From Pontibacter burrus (lineage in GTDB: Bacteria > Bacteroidota > Bacteroidia > Cytophagales > Hymenobacteraceae): DNA of 64,000 nucleotides. Below, piece by piece: positions 1-8,566 of the stretch. The position numbers and the translations under genes are program-made. Positions within the stretch are counted from its first letter, which is position 1. Each line of letters opens with the position of its first letter. The stretch is from positions 248,001-312,000 of the forward strand of contig NZ_JAAGWD010000003.1 in assembly GCF_010686685.1 (NCBI RefSeq), written 5' to 3'. The notes beneath the pieces are model-generated. The model saw only the letters and a program-made list of their open reading frames with translations, was not told the DNA's origin and did not search any database.

Positions 1-173
1 CGAAAGAACTGGAAGGCCGCGGCATCGCCGGCACCATGACAAAATTTGCGCTGGAACATATCCGTGCCAAGGGGTTAGCGCTAATTCCCTTATGTCCTTA
101 TATGCGCGCCTATCTCAAGAAGCATCCCGAGTATAATGACCTGGTAAGAGACGGAACTGTTAAGAATGTATAA
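1..173 (+). CDS. GNAT-type N-acetyltransferase, C-terminal part
   Basis: This is the last 56 codons of a gene whose start lies outside the window; the frame is open from base 3 to the TAA at 171-173. The visible protein has a glycine-rich acetyl-CoA loop (GRGIAGTM), then a CPYMRAYLKKHPEY stretch and a DLV ending. This pattern is typical of the short GNAT-fold family known as Acetyltransf_CG (PF14542), whose substrate is generally unknown. The stop codon lies 12 bases before the next start, so the two genes may be co-transcribed. The family call rests on the C-terminal half only. Confidence 0.75.
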   Translation, partial: KELEGRGIAGTMTKFALEHIRAKGLALIPLCPYMRAYLKKHPEYNDLVRDGTVKNV

Positions 174-185
174 ACTATACGCACT

Positions 186-1145
186 GTGCTTTACCACATA
201 GATTTTAAAGGCGAAAAAGTGGTTCCTGTCGGTGAGGGGCAGACTATATTGCAGGCATCACTGGCAGCCGGTATTCCGCACTATCATGCATGTGGAGGTA
301 AAGGACAATGCACAACTTGCCGGGTATTGGTACTGCAAGGACAGGAACAGATAACTCCGCCTACCAGCTATGAGCGTGTTATTAAAAATGTAAAGAAGTT
401 TCCGGATAACGTACGGCTAGCCTGCCAGTCTAAGGTGAATGGGGAAGGGGTAAAAGTACAGCGACTGATACGGGATGAAACTGACCGCTACATTTTTATT
501 AATGACTCAGAAGCCAGCACAACGCGGGTAATGGGCGAGCGGCGCAAGCTGGCACTTTTCTTTATCGATATCCGCAACTTTACACCGTTTATCGAAGCAA
601 ATTTACCTTTCGATGTAATACATATCATGCGCAGGATTTTTGCAATCTTCCGGAATGCAATTACCCAATATAACGGCGAAATTATAGAAACTGCCGGCGA
701 CGGACTTTATGCCGTATTCGGACTTAACAGCAAAATCAAACAGGCTACCGAGTCGGCAGTGCTGGCTGGCTTAAAAATACTTTCTGACCTGAGAATCTTT
801 AACAATACCTACATGCGCCCTTATTTTAACCACACTTTTGAGGTTGGGATAGGCGTGCATGTGGGTAAAGTAATTGTTGGTAACGTAGGCATTGGCTTAA
901 GCAATAACATGACAGTAATGGGATATCCGGTAAACGTAGCAGCCAGGCTTCAGGCAGCTACCAGAGAACTGGATAATAGTTTTGTGATCTCTGATCTGGC
1001 TTACCGACTTCTTAAAAATCCACCTTATTCTATGGGCTGTGGTTATCTTACCCTGAAAGGTGTGAGTAATGCCTACGAAGTAAAACTGATCGGTAAACCT
1101 TATGAGACAAAACAGGCAACTATAATTACAGAATCCGGCTCATAG
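186..1145 (+). CDS. [2Fe-2S] ferredoxin domain fused to class III nucleotide cyclase
   Basis: The start is a GTG 12 bases after the preceding stop. Residues 1 to about 95 form a plant-type ferredoxin domain: the cluster ligands are the cysteines of CGGKGQCTTC (from residue 36) and a later cysteine in LACQSK. Residues about 115 to 300 are a class III cyclase catalytic domain, with metal-binding aspartates in FIDIRNFT and AGDGLYAVFG and the catalytic Asn and Arg in VNVAARLQ. At the purine-specifying positions I read Glu (ETAGDG) and Thr (MTVMGY), not the Lys/Asp pair of classical adenylate cyclases. There are no membrane segments, so it should be cytosolic. By inference it makes a cyclic nucleotide in response to redox state. 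The fold is clear; the product, cAMP or cGMP, is not. Confidence 0.88.
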   Translation: MLYHIDFKGEKVVPVGEGQTILQASLAAGIPHYHACGGKGQCTTCRVLVLQGQEQITPPTSYERVIKNVKKFPDNVRLACQSKVNGEGVKVQRLIRDETDRYIFINDSEASTTRVMGERRKLALFFIDIRNFTPFIEANLPFDVIHIMRRIFAIFRNAITQYNGEIIETAGDGLYAVFGLNSKIKQATESAVLAGLKILSDLRIFNNTYMRPYFNHTFEVGIGVHVGKVIVGNVGIGLSNNMTVMGYPVNVAARLQAATRELDNSFVISDLAYRLLKNPPYSMGCGYLTLKGVSNAYEVKLIGKPYETKQATIITESGS

Positions 1146-1335
1146 TATAAGTATCGTTAAAATAATAAAGTCAGCTGTTTATAGTTTTACAGTGAGCTTT
1201 AACTTGATCAGCAACTATAGTTCAAGGTCTTAAACTATAGCTGAAATTACCAGTCTACATACAATATTATGAATTGCTTAGATGCTTAAAAACGGTTCAA
1301 AGATAGGTGTTTCGTAAATGCTATTGGGGCCTCTC

Positions 1336-1707
1336 TTACTTATTCAGAAACCTGTAAAAAATAACACCGCCTGTTGCGTAGAGCACAGCATCCAGGAAGT
1401 CACCGGTATAGCGGGGCATAAATTGGGGGAAGAAAACCTCGAATGCCAGCGAAAAATACAGCACCGTAAAAGCTACGTGATAGGAGGAGAGACGAACCCG
1501 TTGGCCGTAGAAGAACCGTAGTACAAATAAGGTGGCCGTGAGCACCAGCGGCAGGCAAAGTAAATCGTCCAGGTAGTGTTGTACCCACAAGGGCCGGGGT
1601 AAAGCCAGCCAACGCCAGCCACAATGACCCATGTACACCACAGCCAGCGCCCAGAATAGTGGACTAAGGGTGTTCCAACTTAGCCGGCCAGCAAAGCGAT
1701 CAACCAC
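1336..1707 (-). CDS. Small multi-pass membrane protein, unknown function
   Basis: The frame encodes about four hydrophobic segments, including SPLFWALAVVYMGHC, and a conserved-looking HYLDDLLCLPLVL stretch. It ends in VLYATGGVIFYRFLNK. Similar Bacteroidota proteins are sometimes annotated as magnesium-citrate secondary transporters, but I see no residues that support transport. The start is uncertain. The first ATG, at 1782, would overlap the upstream zinc-ribbon gene by 100 bases, so I use the GTG at 1707, which overlaps by 28. An internal ATG at 1635 is another option. It probably forms a two-gene operon with the upstream gene. Confidence 0.6.
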   Translation of the reverse strand: MVDRFAGRLSWNTLSPLFWALAVVYMGHCGWRWLALPRPLWVQHYLDDLLCLPLVLTATLFVLRFFYGQRVRLSSYHVAFTVLYFSLAFEVFFPQFMPRYTGDFLDAVLYATGGVIFYRFLNK

Positions 1708-1976
1708 AGAATAAAAGAGATAATGGACACAAAGGCGACCTGAAACCCCAGCCCTATTCGTTTGAAGAACTTGATAATCCAATGGTCATCAGGATTAATC
1801 TGTATGAATTCCATAGAGAAACGCCCACTATCTTCTTTACTTCGTTCTTCCCGCGCCTGCTGGCGTGCAAGAGCTACCGGATCAAGTATACTTTGGCAAT
1901 GCTCGCAGCGATCGGCCGGGTTTTGGGTCCAGCGGGACCATTGACCACAGTTAGGACATTTTCTACTAGCGTTCAT
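1680..1976 (-). CDS. Zinc-ribbon small membrane protein
   Basis: A 98-residue protein. Its N-terminus has two CxxC pairs (KCPNCGQ at residue 7 and RCEHCQS at residue 24) that should bind one zinc ion as a rubredoxin-like knuckle. A polar linker rich in Arg, Glu and Gln follows, then one C-terminal hydrophobic segment of about 25 residues (VAFVSIISFILWLIALLAG). It is therefore probably anchored in the inner membrane with the ribbon in the cytoplasm. It is transcribed away from the TetR gene and runs into the next minus-strand gene. The function is unknown. Confidence 0.7.
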   Translation of the reverse strand: MNASRKCPNCGQWSRWTQNPADRCEHCQSILDPVALARQQAREERSKEDSGRFSMEFIQINPDDHWIIKFFKRIGLGFQVAFVSIISFILWLIALLAG

Positions 1977-2072
1977 AGAGATTCAGATAAAGCTTTTCCG
2001 CCTCAGTAGTTACTGAGATTTGGGAGAAAGTCAGTAATGTATATAACTAGGATTGAAGAAATTAATTTCCTC

Positions 2073-2132
2073 GCTCAGCTGAGCTAATGCAAAGATAAGA
2101 ACTTTTTTGTAATTTAGCTCCAAAGAGCTAAA
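2073..2132. promoter_or_regulatory. Operator-like repeats upstream of the TetR gene
   Basis: Between the divergent zinc-ribbon and TetR genes lies a perfect 12-base palindrome (GCTCAGCTGAGC, 2073-2084). Further on is an 8+8 inverted repeat, TTTAGCTC (2113-2120) and GAGCTAAA (2125-2132), separated by CAAA and touching the ATG of the regulator. The heptamer GAGCTAA occurs three times in this stretch, counting both strands. TetR-family proteins bind such palindromes as dimers, so autoregulation is a reasonable inference. Confidence 0.5.
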
Positions 2133-2756
2133 ATGAAAGAAAAGATTATCAGCCAGGCAGTCGAAGTCTTTAATAGAAAAGGCATCAGCAAGACTACGCT
2201 CCGTGATATTGCCCGTGAATTAGCAATAAGCGATGGGCATTTGCGGTATTACTATAAGACCAAGGAAGATCTGGTGCTGGCTATTTTCTCCGAAATGGAG
2301 ATGGAGATTGCTGCCTTTGCAACCGGAGCCGCCAGCAACGTGATAGATGCGCAGGCACTGGCAGCACCCCTGATGGGTATTTACAGAGTCATGTACCGAT
2401 ATGTCTTCTTTTTTGTGGAGTCAGCAGCTATACTCGAGACATTTCCCAAAGTATACGCGGCATATGAAATGCTTTTTCAAAACAGAAAAGAACTGTTTCT
2501 GGCCATTTTTGAGGAATATAAACGGAACGGTGTTTTTGAAGATAGGATAGAAGCTCACTTGTTTCCGTTGTTGTTTGAACAGGTGTTTATAGTATCCGAC
2601 AGTTGGCTGAGGTATGCGCGCCTCCCGCAGAACGGGCACCTTACCCAGGAGGAACAGATACGGCATTATGTTTCGGTAACGGTAGCCTTACTTTTACCAT
2701 ATTTCAATACACGCTTACGCGATGAGGTAACCGCCTGGCTGAAGCAAAACAGCTAA
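2133..2756 (+). CDS. TetR/AcrR-family transcriptional regulator
   Basis: A 207-residue protein of usual TetR length. Residues about 5 to 50 form the helix-turn-helix: an AVEVFNRKGISKTTLRDIA helix pair, then the recognition helix region ISDGHLRYYYKTKEDLV, which is close to the family consensus. The remaining 150 residues would form the ligand-binding and dimerisation domain; they are aromatic-rich (YRYVFFFVES) but give no clue to the ligand. The start follows directly after an inverted repeat that may be its own operator. It converges on the cytochrome gene with 42 bases between the stops, so its target is more likely itself or the divergent zinc-ribbon operon. Confidence 0.88.
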   Translation: MKEKIISQAVEVFNRKGISKTTLRDIARELAISDGHLRYYYKTKEDLVLAIFSEMEMEIAAFATGAASNVIDAQALAAPLMGIYRVMYRYVFFFVESAAILETFPKVYAAYEMLFQNRKELFLAIFEEYKRNGVFEDRIEAHLFPLLFEQVFIVSDSWLRYARLPQNGHLTQEEQIRHYVSVTVALLLPYFNTRLRDEVTAWLKQNS

Positions 2757-2798
2757 AACTATAGCATGCGTAAAGTGCATAACTTTTCGTACAGCTTT

Positions 2799-4136
2799 CT
2801 ACAGTGATTTTAAGTATTCTTCCAGGTTCTGTTTTTCTGAGGTAGTTAAACGCAGCGCTAAATGGTCGTCGTAGTGGTTGATGACATCACTCAAAGTTTC
2901 AAATCTTCCATCGTGGTAATAGCCTCCTTTTGCTCTTGTAAATAAACCTCCCAAAGGCGTGGTTCGGTATTTACCGGTTGGTGAGCGCATTGCTTCAAAA
3001 TCATCAATGCCTATCTCATCAGCAGCGTGCAGCACGTTGTCGGCCAGTAGCGGCGGGGTATGGCAGGTAGCACATTTAGCTTTTGTTAGGAAGAGTGCCT
3101 TGCCTTTACCTGCTTTCATGGGATCAAAGCTGCCACGGGGAGGCTTGGGCGCATCAAGCGAATGCTGGTAAGCACGTAGCGCAGGCAATTTTGAAGTGAT
3201 CAGGTCAGGGCTATTTATCACATTGTAAAACTGGTTTTCGAAGGCTATCGGGTATTTGACCGGGTCGTTTAAGCGTGGGTCTGAAAAGTTGCCTTTTCCG
3301 TGCATTTCAAGGTTGGCTACAAAGGCATTCCAATACGTGATGTCGCCCCAACCTGTGTACGTTGTCAAATCTATACCTTTAAGTCCGAAGGCAGCAGGAA
3401 GTAAGTTGGCAGCTACTTTTCCGTCTGGGCGCAGAGCTTTGCCATCCATAAACAACACTGCCGCAAACTTGCCCGGCCCCCACATGCTTAACACCGATCG
3501 CAGTGTTCCTTCGAATACATGCAGCATGTCCGCTATTGGTTGGGCATTATCGGTCAGGGAGATAATGGTGCCCACATTCAGGTCCCTGTTAGGCCAGCCA
3601 TCCAGTCGTTTACCAATTCCTGGCGCAAAAGAGTTATCAACAGTTGAGTGACAGACTGCACAGGTAATGCCAACAGAAAGTATATTTCCGCCATCATCCA
3701 GTACTCCTTTAACGCCAACTACAACATCCAGCTTTATGAGTTCAAGGGTTGTAGCTGGATCATTAAGGTCGATTGCACCAGACTGTATGCCTGCCACTAC
3801 TGCTGAGGGCAGCACTTCAGCATCTACTTTTAAACCAACGGCCAGCGCAGTAGCAGGACTTACACCCGGACCAAAGCCCCCGTTTTTGGCACCAGCTATT
3901 GCCTTATCGATATGTAAAAGGCCACTCCAGAATTCCTCACTTCCAAAAGAGTCATACCGGAAGATATGTTTTCCTTCTTCAACCAGAGATTTGTGTTTCC
4001 CATTGCCCTTGTTTTGCTCCAGGATCTTAGCCGAAGCAGGATCCTCTTCGTCCAGGTCTTTAGAGCACTGTACAAATGTTACAACAGCAGTGAATATGAC
4101 CGAGGCCAGCATCAGCGCTCTTTTTTTGTATTTCAT
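2799..4136 (-). CDS. Di-heme cytochrome c peroxidase-like lipoprotein
   Basis: Two heme-binding CxxCH motifs are present, CAVCH in the middle and CATCH about 90 residues from the end. They are followed by the GGYYHDGRFETLSDVINHYD signature seen in di-heme cytochrome c peroxidases and the related MauG-like family. I chose the ATG at 4136 because it gives a clean signal peptide (MKYKKRALMLASVIF) with a cysteine in TFVQCSKD that could be lipidated; an upstream ATG at 4181 adds 15 unlikely residues. The length of 445 residues exceeds the roughly 330 of classical CcpA. The substrate, peroxide or other, cannot be told from sequence. No partner gene is adjacent. Confidence 0.82.
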   Translation of the reverse strand: MKYKKRALMLASVIFTAVVTFVQCSKDLDEEDPASAKILEQNKGNGKHKSLVEEGKHIFRYDSFGSEEFWSGLLHIDKAIAGAKNGGFGPGVSPATALAVGLKVDAEVLPSAVVAGIQSGAIDLNDPATTLELIKLDVVVGVKGVLDDGGNILSVGITCAVCHSTVDNSFAPGIGKRLDGWPNRDLNVGTIISLTDNAQPIADMLHVFEGTLRSVLSMWGPGKFAAVLFMDGKALRPDGKVAANLLPAAFGLKGIDLTTYTGWGDITYWNAFVANLEMHGKGNFSDPRLNDPVKYPIAFENQFYNVINSPDLITSKLPALRAYQHSLDAPKPPRGSFDPMKAGKGKALFLTKAKCATCHTPPLLADNVLHAADEIGIDDFEAMRSPTGKYRTTPLGGLFTRAKGGYYHDGRFETLSDVINHYDDHLALRLTTSEKQNLEEYLKSL

Positions 4137-4194
4137 AGATGTAGAGTTAAGTGTTTGTGATCTTGTGAAGTGGGGATGCATTGTTTGCTTGCCG

Positions 4195-4223
4195 ACAGGC
4201 CTCCAGGGCCTGTAACTATAGTT
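4195..4223. promoter_or_regulatory. GC-rich hairpin followed by AACTATAGTT
   Basis: A 7-base inverted repeat, ACAGGCC and GGCCTGT with a 5-base loop, is followed immediately by the palindromic decamer AACTATAGTT (4214-4223). It lies about 60 bases upstream of the cytochrome start, where a promoter or leader would be. Its function is unknown. Confidence 0.3.
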
Positions 4224-4659
4224 GTCTTTTCTTGCGCTTAATTCTGTATCAGTTCACTTTTTTCTCCCCATCGCATTTTACTTATATTATAGCCACATCA
4301 CGTTTTCTAATTGAAATACAATTTTTACAGATTTACTTGTGGAGGTTTAAGCTTAGATGAGCATTAATTTGAACCGTTACATTCTTTTGCAGGAAAATTT
4401 ATACAAGCTCAATTTAGTTAGAACAGATGATATTGACTGACCATCAAGGGCTATATGATTTGCCTGTGGATTGTGAGATTTTTGTAGCCGTATTGCTTAT
4501 AAAGTTGATTGTGAAAGCCCTATAATATTGATTTGGTACCGCTACTTATAGTTGATGTGACTGTAGCTGATGAAGTCATCAGAAGCGAATGACTTTATAT
4601 TTCTATAGTTTACAGAGTATTTGAAGGGAATCCAGGATTTAGCTGTCACGGCAGCAGTT
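4224..4659. other. AT-rich intergenic stretch
   Basis: Between the cytochrome leader and the lactonase remnant there is AT-rich sequence. I found no open frame that looks like a protein, no strong hairpin and no match to a known RNA. It may hold the upstream, now fully decayed, part of a former neighbour. Confidence 0.4.
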
Positions 4660-4887
4660 CTATAGTTGGTGGAATACCTTTACAAAGACTGGTTTCGGTA
4701 CCTGAACCTGAAAACCTGTAGGCGTCAATCTCCCTGTTGCCTTATCTATCCGGAAAGTAACCACGGTATCTGGATGCTGATTGACGACCAGCAGAAAATT
4801 AACTATGTTTTCTAGGTTAAATTCACGCGGCCTCACACCATCCGAAGGCACACTGCATATGGATATGGGTGAAAAGATGAGGTTTAA
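4660..4887 (-). pseudogene. Remnant of 6-phosphogluconolactonase-like gene (C-terminus)
   Basis: The minus-strand frame reads GVRPREFNLE, then FLLVVNQHPDTVVTFRID and ATGRLTPTG. This is the recognisable last blade of the seven-bladed propeller lactonase family (PF10282), where homologs read PRNF..DP.GKFLLVANQ.SDTVVVFRID. Upstream the frame stays open only to a TAG at 4890-4888, and nothing resembling the other roughly 300 residues is present. No good start codon exists. I therefore call it a truncated relic and not a small gene. Its stop codon lies inside a CTATAG hexamer. Confidence 0.75.
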
Positions 4888-4950
4888 CTAAAGTAGGATA
4901 TAGTATTGATGTAAAATATGTTGTTTTGTTATTGAATATTATAAAGATAT

Positions 4951-6342
4951 TCAATAAGCATTTTTATCATATTTAAGTAACTTCCATATAGTCAGGAAAA
5001 TTATTTTGATATCTAACAAGATGGACCAGTTCTCCAGGTACCACAAATCTGCTTTCACACGGTTTATCATAGATGAAGTTTCTTTTGTTTCACCTCTATA
5101 CCCATTAACTTGAGCCCAACCTGTTATCCCCGGTGTTAAGAAGTGCCGAACCATATAGTTATTTATTAACTCAGAGTAATCTAGGGTTTGTTTAAGCATG
5201 TGAGGTCTTGGGCCAACCACTGACATATGGCCTAACAGAACATTGATAAATTGTGGCAGCTCATCAATGCTTGTCATTCTTATAAATCTACCTACCCGTG
5301 TCACACGGTAGTCATTCTTGGTTGCTTGCTCATTCTCCAGATCAGGATTTACTTTCATACTCCTGAATTTTAAACAGAAAAAGGGTTTGTTGTTTTTGCC
5401 GGATCTCAATTGTTTAAAAAAAACAGGTCCTTTTGATTCAATCTTGATTAAGGCAGCGAGAATTGGAGTTAGCCAACTCAAAACGAATACGATTACTATA
5501 AGGGAGAATAAGATGTCAAAGATGCGCTTTACAATTTCATTGGCCTTGTTTTCTAACGGTTCTTGTCTTGGTTTCAAGACAGGTACATATCCAAACATAT
5601 CGACCATAAAATTGTGGTGAATGGAGCCCTTTAGATCTGGAACAAGTCTGAACCTGATCATATTTCTATCTGTCTCGAGCAAAAGCTTTTCAATTCTTTC
5701 ACAATCATTATTGGGCAAGGTGCAATATATTTCATTTACATTATTTTCTACGGCATAGCTTATACATTGATCAACTCTACCTAAGTAATTAATATTGGGC
5801 GGTACCCGATTTGGGTTATCGTCAAACATACCTGCTACATAACATTCTAGCTGTGGGTTAGAGCATACATAATTATATAATTCTGTGCCTGCACTGCCTG
5901 CTCCTACTATTACAATATAACTGGAGCGTAACCAAACCTTTCGTCTGTATTTTCTAAGAAGAAGGAACATGAAGCGCCATGCAAGAACCAGAGTCGGGAA
6001 AAGTGCGAAATAATATATGAAAGGAGTAGGTGGAACATAAAGGTCCGGTAGAACCAATTTGATAATGGCTGCTATAATTATGAAGATTGTTAAAGCTGCA
6101 ATGTTGCTGTTTATAATTGGCACCGAATCCCGCTTTAAGATATGGCTATAAATGTTGAAGACACTTGAACTATAGAACCAGCAAAAGTTTAATAGTAGGA
6201 GCGTTAACTTATAATCATACACATCAACCCATACTAATGGATATTCAGCTATTAAAAATGAAATGTAAAACATTCCATTTAGTAGCATATAATCCACTAT
6301 AATATTAAGCCATCTAAATAATGTAGCGTATTTGTGCACCAT
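4951..6342 (-). CDS. Undecaprenyl-phosphate sugar phosphotransferase (initiating enzyme)
   Basis: This polyisoprenyl-phosphate hexose-1-phosphate transferase should start repeat-unit synthesis on undecaprenyl phosphate at the inner membrane. Residues 1-130 hold four to five hydrophobic helices. A Rossmann-like CoA_binding_3 domain follows (VGAGSAGTE at 146-154). The C-terminal bacterial sugar transferase domain begins at about 270 (VKRIFD) with a further membrane segment, and has [14 protein letters not shown] at 308, SIDELPQ at 358 and VGPRPH at 376. Length and order match the WcaJ/WbaP class, although the sugar, glucose or galactose or other, is not decided. It faces away from the main cluster and is separated from it by a 550-base control region. 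Confidence 0.92.
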   Translation of the reverse strand: MVHKYATLFRWLNIIVDYMLLNGMFYISFLIAEYPLVWVDVYDYKLTLLLLNFCWFYSSSVFNIYSHILKRDSVPIINSNIAALTIFIIIAAIIKLVLPDLYVPPTPFIYYFALFPTLVLAWRFMFLLLRKYRRKVWLRSSYIVIVGAGSAGTELYNYVCSNPQLECYVAGMFDDNPNRVPPNINYLGRVDQCISYAVENNVNEIYCTLPNNDCERIEKLLLETDRNMIRFRLVPDLKGSIHHNFMVDMFGYVPVLKPRQEPLENKANEIVKRIFDILFSLIVIVFVLSWLTPILAALIKIESKGPVFFKQLRSGKNNKPFFCLKFRSMKVNPDLENEQATKNDYRVTRVGRFIRMTSIDELPQFINVLLGHMSVVGPRPHMLKQTLDYSELINNYMVRHFLTPGITGWAQVNGYRGETKETSSMINRVKADLWYLENWSILLDIKIIFLTIWKLLKYDKNAY

Positions 6343-6892
6343 AGGGCATATGGTTTAATATGAAAATTAATGTAATCAAGGGTGATAGAGCAGCAAGTGT
6401 ATTGACTTGTAGCATGAAGTAATACTATAGTACTTATACTTATAGTACCTAAGCATTTACTATTACCAGACTATGTGGTTATACAGACTAATGCAGACTA
6501 CAGGATAATTATAATACAACTTTTTAGTAAGAGTGAAAAAGTTAAGGGTAGGGAGGGGCTTTTGATTATACCAATAATAATTTTTAATTTAGCAATTTTA
6601 GTTCGCTTAACTATCTTATTCAACATTGAATAGGAGTATGCACTATTTTATTAGATTCGCTGAACTCTAATATAGGTATTTAGATTAGTAGTGTTATATT
6701 ATTAATTGGTTTAATTAAAAAATCAGCTAAATATTATTCATCAAATTTCCACCTTGATTTTTTTAAGCCCGTATAGTTATAAATAAAATTAGAAGAGTCT
6801 ATTGTTTTGCTTTTAAGTATTTTAAGTTGAAGTGCTTAATATAGCTTTGCCCTTCTCTTACTTTTAAAATTATTATAATTATAGTTCAGGCT
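6343..6892. other. AT-rich divergent control region of the polysaccharide locus
   Basis: This 550-base gene-free stretch separates the divergent initiating transferase and the first plus-strand gene. It contains a 7+7 inverted repeat (TATTCAA and TTGAATA, 6617-6632), the near-repeat CTATAGTACTTATACTTATAG around 6424-6444, and long AT runs. No gene is visible. It probably holds the promoters for both directions. Confidence 0.5.
6842..6849 (+). promoter_or_regulatory. Possible Bacteroidota -7 promoter element
   Basis: TAGCTTTG matches the Bacteroidota -7 consensus TAnnTTTG and lies 43 bases before the ATG at 6893. I do not see a clear TTTG -33 box at the usual distance, so this is tentative. 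Confidence 0.3.
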
Positions 6893-8521
6893 ATGGGTTG
6901 GAGTACTGTCCATATAGTTTCTGTGCACGATCAAAAAGCTACCTTAAGCTCAAGGGGTTACTCTGCAAATAAATACAGGCTATGGATTAGTTGGATAGTA
7001 ATCCTGTTTATTCTGAATGTTGTTTTTTGGGCTACAATTGATATTGCGCCTTTTCTCCATATGGATGAAATATTGATTGTTGAATTAGGAAGGAATATAC
7101 TTAATACAGAAACGAATTGGTCAGTTGCCTGGCTACTTTCTCAAAACAAACCAGTCATAACTATATTTTACCTTGGGCCGGTATTACAGGAAGTATCTTA
7201 TCAGCTAATAGGCGAGTTAGGTCCAAGAATTTCTGCTTTCATAGGGGCAGGAGCAGCTGCTACCTTAATGCTCAACTGGCTTATTAGCAGAGGGGTAGGT
7301 GCAATAGTTGCCACCATATTAGCTCTTGTTTTTTTTCTTGACCCATTGTTTGTACAAGCCTTTACAATGGGGAGGGTTGATGGATGGGCAATGTGTTTTT
7401 GTATTGCAGCCTGTTGCGTTTTACGTAACATAGGTTCGGAGTATAGTTTTAAGTTAAAGACAATACTTGCTGGCGCCTTATCTGCTGCGGCTGTTTTTGT
7501 ATGGCCTTCTGCTTTATTTCTTTATCCTCTAATTTTCTTAGAGTTATTGTTTGTTACAGGGAAAATCAGCTCAGAAAGATTTAATAGCACTGTGCCTGTT
7601 CTAAGGTTTTTTAGTATAGGGTGTTTGGTAACAGCAGCTATCATAATACTCCCTATAATGAATGAGCTATATGAGAACCTGAATACTATAATCAAAGGAT
7701 TGCTCGTGAACACCCGGCCCGGAACCAGTTACGAGCAAGCTGAAAATCCATTCATTATCCTTCTACGCTCTCTAAAGTTTACCCCGCTACTTACATTATT
7801 TGCATTGATAGGTATACTGATCAAAAGAGATTTAAAATTAGCAATCGCAGTTGGAGTAGTTATTACATTGATGGTGCTTACAGTTGTGTACATTCACCGT
7901 GTACTTTATTTAGTCCCATACTTCATTGCTGCAGTTTCAGCACTTTATTACGGTAAAAAGAATTCTTCTGAAAAATTATTCCGAGCCCATAAAGCAATCA
8001 CTTATTGCTTAGGTGTCTTATTGATCTGGGCCTTCACTCTATCTGTACTTGCAAGACCAGCACTTGCGTTTTCTCAGTACACTGAAACTGAGAGAGTGCT
8101 GCTTCATAAGACAGCAAATGAAATAGTTGGCAAAGGCAATTATGCTGTATTAACTCCATTTGAGCTGTACTATGCAGGAAATGAGCTTGGCTGGAGTATG
8201 TACAGACCATACATAGCTGTTGGTGAGAAATTGTCTGCAGATATACTTAAAAAGCTACTGCCTAATGTAGATTATGTAATTCTAATTAATCAAGAAATTA
8301 CTGAAGAAGTTGTAAAGCTTCTGGATGACCAAGGCTTCAGAGATAAGGGTTGGTATCATGTTTATAAAGACCCTGTTTTGAAAAAGGAATATGGGAAAAC
8401 AGAAGCAGATTTAAAGTATTGGGGTAATCTCTGGAGACTTCGTACAGTATTCTCAATCTATCGGCAACCTTATGGACCCTATCGAACATATGTGCGCCAA
8501 ACTATAAACCGAAATATATAA
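6893..8521 (+). CDS. Multi-pass membrane glycosyltransferase, ArnT/GT39-like
   Basis: A 542-residue protein with about ten hydrophobic helices. An acidic pair just after the first helix (HMDEILIVELGRNIL, about residue 56) matches the place where GT-C enzymes such as ArnT, PMT and GT83 carry their catalytic Asp/Glu in the first outer loop. A soluble tail of about 150 residues follows the last helix. GT-C enzymes use lipid-phosphate-linked sugars on the outer face of the membrane. The cluster also encodes an ArnC-like lipid-sugar synthase and an ArnE/F-like small transporter, which suits this role. Identity is moderate because the family is judged by topology and one motif. Confidence 0.7.
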   Translation: MGWSTVHIVSVHDQKATLSSRGYSANKYRLWISWIVILFILNVVFWATIDIAPFLHMDEILIVELGRNILNTETNWSVAWLLSQNKPVITIFYLGPVLQEVSYQLIGELGPRISAFIGAGAAATLMLNWLISRGVGAIVATILALVFFLDPLFVQAFTMGRVDGWAMCFCIAACCVLRNIGSEYSFKLKTILAGALSAAAVFVWPSALFLYPLIFLELLFVTGKISSERFNSTVPVLRFFSIGCLVTAAIIILPIMNELYENLNTIIKGLLVNTRPGTSYEQAENPFIILLRSLKFTPLLTLFALIGILIKRDLKLAIAVGVVITLMVLTVVYIHRVLYLVPYFIAAVSALYYGKKNSSEKLFRAHKAITYCLGVLLIWAFTLSVLARPALAFSQYTETERVLLHKTANEIVGKGNYAVLTPFELYYAGNELGWSMYRPYIAVGEKLSADILKKLLPNVDYVILINQEITEEVVKLLDDQGFRDKGWYHVYKDPVLKKEYGKTEADLKYWGNLWRLRTVFSIYRQPYGPYRTYVRQTINRNI

Positions 8522-8566
8522 GGCAATTACATGATATTATAACTTCTACTTAAACATTATAAAGCT

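Noticed and set aside
1318-2009. Plus-strand frames opposite the two small membrane protein genes
   Set aside because: Shadows of the minus-strand coding frames, with no domain and no plausible start context.
3256-4215. Plus-strand frames of 131 and 182 codons opposite the cytochrome gene
   Set aside because: The CxxCH motifs and signal peptide show that the minus strand is the coding strand.
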